From Phenylobacterium sp. (GTDB lineage: Bacteria > Pseudomonadota > Alphaproteobacteria > Caulobacterales > Caulobacteraceae): 64,000 nucleotides of DNA. The first letter of the stretch is position 1, and each line of letters opens with the position of its first letter. Shown here one piece after another: positions 62,144 through 64,000 of this stretch. The notes under the pieces were generated by a model, which worked only from the letters and a program-made list of their open reading frames with translations, did no database searches and had not been told where the DNA came from. The DNA lies in assembly GCF_030693625.1 (NCBI RefSeq), contig NZ_JAUYAF010000035.1, forward strand, positions 1 through 64,000. Reading direction: 5' to 3'. Both the position numbers and the translations under genes were made by a program.

Positions 62144-62815
62144 GACGCGCTCGGGCGTGATCGGCCGGCCCTGGTGGCTGAAGGCCGTGCGGGCTGGCGG
62201 TCCCGGTCGGCCGTCGAGGCGCGCGGGCCAGGCCTTCAGACGCTCGCCCACCGAGACGGTCGCCGACGGCTCGGCCTCGACCTCCTCCACCCCGGCCACC
62301 TCGGGCACGTAATACTGGACGATCCGCTGCACCCCGCCCTTCAGGGTCAGGCGCGCCGACGGGCAACCGCCGCAGGCGCCGCGCATGTGGATCCAGAGCA
62401 CGCCGGCCTGGGAGTCAAAGCGATCGAACTCGATATCTCCGCCGTCGCGCGCCACGCCGGGCCGCACATGCCGGTCCAGCACGCCGCGGATCTCCGCCTC
62501 CAGATCGGTGTCGCCGGAGGTCTCGGACGCGCCCGCCGGCGCGGCGCCCCGTGGCGGCGCGCGGACCTCCCGTTCCAGGACGACGCTCAGGGCGGCGACG
62601 ACCTCCGGGCCCAGCCGGGCCCAGGGCCGACCCTGGACCCGGGTCACAGTCACGAAGCCTGGCGCGACAAAGACCCCGCCGACCCCCGGAAGCGCCAAGA
62701 GCGCGACGGTCAGGACGCTTTCCAGAGCCTGGAGCCCCTCCCCGCCCCCGGCGTCCGCCGAGGGTGAGAACTTCATGGCGTCCGGATTGGGCGTCGGTTC
62801 GGTGGTGATGAACAC
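62141..62815 (-). CDS. Nfu/NifU-type Fe-S carrier
   Basis: The 224-residue protein has the Nfu N-terminal domain (MFITTEPTPNPDAMKFSPSA, VFVAPGFVTVTRV) and the C-terminal NifU domain with the cluster motif GACGGCPSARLTLKGGVQRI. It carries Fe-S clusters to target proteins. It has an additional ~40-residue C-terminal tail (LKAWPARLDGRPG...), and the linker after residue 85 is long and Ala/Gly-rich. Confidence 0.9.
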   Translation of the reverse strand: MFITTEPTPNPDAMKFSPSADAGGGEGLQALESVLTVALLALPGVGGVFVAPGFVTVTRVQGRPWARLGPEVVAALSVVLEREVRAPPRGAAPAGASETSGDTDLEAEIRGVLDRHVRPGVARDGGDIEFDRFDSQAGVLWIHMRGACGGCPSARLTLKGGVQRIVQYYVPEVAGVEEVEAEPSATVSVGERLKAWPARLDGRPGPPARTAFSHQGRPITPERV

Positions 62816-62877
62816 GGTCGCTCCTGCCCGCAGGCGCGCGCGGCCGATCCGCGCGAGGCCTAGCCAGGGTTAAACCA

Positions 62878-62890
62878 GTATTGTAGATAC
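62878..62890. promoter_or_regulatory. dyad GTAT-N5-ATAC before the haemoglobin gene
   Basis: GTATTGTAGATAC lies in the AT-rich gap between the divergent Nfu and haemoglobin genes, 33 bases before the haemoglobin ATG. It could be a site for the nearby Rrf2 regulator; this is a guess from position. Confidence 0.3.
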
Positions 62891-62922
62891 ATGTTCAAAT
62901 CGCAACCTGAACAGATGCCCCC

Positions 62923-63372
62923 ATGAGCTCCCCGTCCATTTCCGCGTCCTCTCCCCGCCACGGCCCCGGCGTGGCCGTGGGGGTCACCGAGGCGATGATC
63001 GGCGACCTGGTCCACGGCTTCTACGCCACGGTCCGGACCGACCCCACCCTGGGCCCGATCTTCAACCGGATCATCGGCGACGAGTGGGACGCCCACCTGG
63101 CCAAGCTCTGCGATTTCTGGTCCTCGGTGATGCTGATGACGGGCCGCTTCAGGGGCTCGCCCATGGTCGCCCACAGCAAGATCCCCGAGATCGCGCCGGC
63201 CCACTTCGTCCGCTGGCTGCACCTGTTCCGCCAGAGCGCTGAACGGCTGTGTCCGCCGCAGGCTGCAGCTCTGTTCGTCGCCAAGTCGGAGATGATCGCC
63301 CAGAGCCTGCAGTACGGGCTCGAGGCTGCCCGCGGCGAGCTTCCGCCCCTTACCGGCGCGACCCGATCATGA
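62923..63372 (+). CDS. group III truncated haemoglobin
   Basis: The 149-residue protein fits group III truncated haemoglobins: VTEAMIGDLVHGFYATVRTD, LGPIFNRIIGDEWDAHLAKL, DFWSSVMLMTGRFRGSPMVA, then HSKIPEIAPAHFVRWLHLF with the haem-binding His. Such globins bind NO or O2 and are often under NsrR/Rrf2 control. It is followed by a small membrane protein and a ferredoxin on the same strand. Confidence 0.93.
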   Translation: MSSPSISASSPRHGPGVAVGVTEAMIGDLVHGFYATVRTDPTLGPIFNRIIGDEWDAHLAKLCDFWSSVMLMTGRFRGSPMVAHSKIPEIAPAHFVRWLHLFRQSAERLCPPQAAALFVAKSEMIAQSLQYGLEAARGELPPLTGATRS

Positions 63373-63403
63373 CGCCCGCCCCCGCCCCATGGAAGGACTG
63401 ACC

Positions 63404-63562
63404 ATGCTCCATTTCCTGATGCTGCCCGCCAACGCCGTCTGCGACGCGCTTGGCGTCGTCGACGAGCACGAGCGCGGCATGATCCGCATGCTCATCAACA
63501 TGCTGCTCTGGACCACCCTGGGCGCCGTGGTCTTTATGGTGGCCTGGGTGCTGGTGGTCTGA
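63404..63562 (+). CDS. small single-span membrane protein
   Basis: From ATG 63404, preceded by GGAAGGA, the 52-residue product reads MLHFLMLPANAVCDALGVVD, a polar EHERGMIRMLIN stretch and a membrane segment LLWTTLGAVVFMVAWVLVV. It lies between the globin and ferredoxin genes, whose start region it overlaps. Function unknown. Confidence 0.6.
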   Translation: MLHFLMLPANAVCDALGVVDEHERGMIRMLINMLLWTTLGAVVFMVAWVLVV

Positions 63563-63906
63563 TCCCCTCGACCGCTCACGGCGTCACCTTCATCACCCAC
63601 CAGGGCGAAGCCTATCGCCTCCCCCTGCGTCCGGGATGGACGCTGATGAACCTGGCGCGGCTGGGCAAGGTCCCCGGCATCGACGGGGTCTGCGGCGGCA
63701 ATTGCTGCTGCGTCACCTGCCATGTCCATGTCGACCCGGCCTGGCGCGCCCATGCGGGCGAGCCGTCGGCCATGGAGGAGTCCATGCTGGACTTCGCCAG
63801 CGACGTCGACGCCGGCTCGCGCCTGGCCTGCCAGATCAGGATCACCGAGGACCTGGCCGGCCTCGTGGTCCGCCTGCCGGAGCAGCAGTTGGTCCTGGGC
63901 CTCTGA
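63562..63906 (+). CDS. 2Fe-2S ferredoxin (plant/adrenodoxin-type)
   Basis: The fold starts with HGVTFITHQGEAYRLPLRPG, WTLMNLARLGKVPGIDGV, then the cluster motif CGGNCCCVTCHVHVDP (Cys-x5-Cys-x2-Cys), PSAMEESMLDFASDV and SRLACQIRIT with the fourth Cys. It carries single electrons. No ATG, GTG or TTG exists before the first strand; the first ATG (63646) would delete it. The frame is open upstream, so the start may be the CTG/ATC at 63559-63564 or there may be a base error. The given start is approximate. Confidence 0.82.
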   Translation: MPSTAHGVTFITHQGEAYRLPLRPGWTLMNLARLGKVPGIDGVCGGNCCCVTCHVHVDPAWRAHAGEPSAMEESMLDFASDVDAGSRLACQIRITEDLAGLVVRLPEQQLVLGL

Positions 63907-63909
63907 GCC

Positions 63910-64000
63910 TCAGGCTTCGATGATGTGCGGGACGAACCGGGCCAGGTTCTTGGTGATCACGCTGTCGTCCTCCCGCACGCCCACCCCAGCCGGCTCGGCG
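63910..64000 (-). CDS. C-terminal end of an unidentified protein (cut by window edge)
   Basis: The last 29 codons read GVREDDSVITKNLARFVPHI and IEA before the stop, 3 bases after the convergent ferredoxin stop. The composition is protein-like; the family cannot be told from this piece. Confidence 0.45.
   Translation of the reverse strand, partial: AEPAGVGVREDDSVITKNLARFVPHIIEA

Noticed and set aside
1..64000. CRISPR array
   Set aside because: No set of regularly spaced identical 25-40-bp repeats was seen; the repeats found are operator pairs or palindromes.

Overview
The window is GC-rich DNA of an alphaproteobacterium, most likely a member of the Caulobacterales (Caulobacter or Phenylobacterium). 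The signs are two large TonB-dependent receptors, a SapC-family protein, the make-up of the housekeeping genes, and a lasso-peptide locus of the isopeptidase type known from this order. No rRNA or replication origin is present. There is one tRNA, tRNA-Leu(UAA), at 14858-14943.

Conserved backbone: nucleotide-sugar and sugar epimerases (galE and an AGE-family enzyme, 8.4-10.6 kb); a CinA-like protein, sfsA, map, a small membrane protein and SapC (11-14.7 kb); a WecG/TagA glycosyltransferase, a sugar/APH-like kinase and a photolyase (47.8-50.9 kb); a Na+/H+ antiporter and, at the right end, an Rrf2 regulator with predicted Fe-S ligands, an Nfu protein, a truncated haemoglobin and a 2Fe-2S ferredoxin (57.7-63.9 kb), which look like an NO/Fe-S stress group.

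Accessory material fills the rest. At 0-4 kb there is IS debris (IS630, a chimeric IS66 remnant) and an intact IS3-family element with inverted ends and a 3-bp target duplication. From 15 to 30 kb lies a lasso-peptide system in two convergent halves. The plus-strand half is ECF sigma - FecR - TonB receptor with STN domain - lasso isopeptidase (16.1-23.1 kb). The minus-strand half is GntR - precursor A - B - C (29.6-26.2 kb). The precursor gene is very short (34 codons, 28662-28766); its predicted core starts with Gly, has Glu at position 9 for the macrolactam, and follows a Thr at leader position -2. A HipBA module, fragments of response-regulator domains, a RadC tail and an IS3 remnant separate the halves. 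The likely logic is that the peptide is made by B and C, is recognised by the receptor that signals through FecR to the sigma factor, and is opened by the isopeptidase; there is no ABC exporter gene.

From 29.8 to 47.7 kb there is a conjugation region: coupled XRE and LuxR-type regulators, a HipBA module, a Fic/XRE 'mobile mystery' pair, a complete virB1-virB11/virD4 operon, a relaxase and a MobC-like protein. No integrase or rep gene is intact; the only recombinase is an N-terminal fragment beside tRNA-Leu. Toxin-antitoxin-like genes are unusually dense: three HipBA modules, a Phd/PemK-like pair, a Fic/XRE pair and a stand-alone Fic, several with clear operator-like repeats. Pseudogenes (SRAP peptidase, SF1 helicase, RadC twice, a polysaccharide-export tail, a KGG protein broken at a C10 tract) mark repeated insertion and deletion. 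A serralysin-like RTX protease lies at 53.5-55.1 kb.
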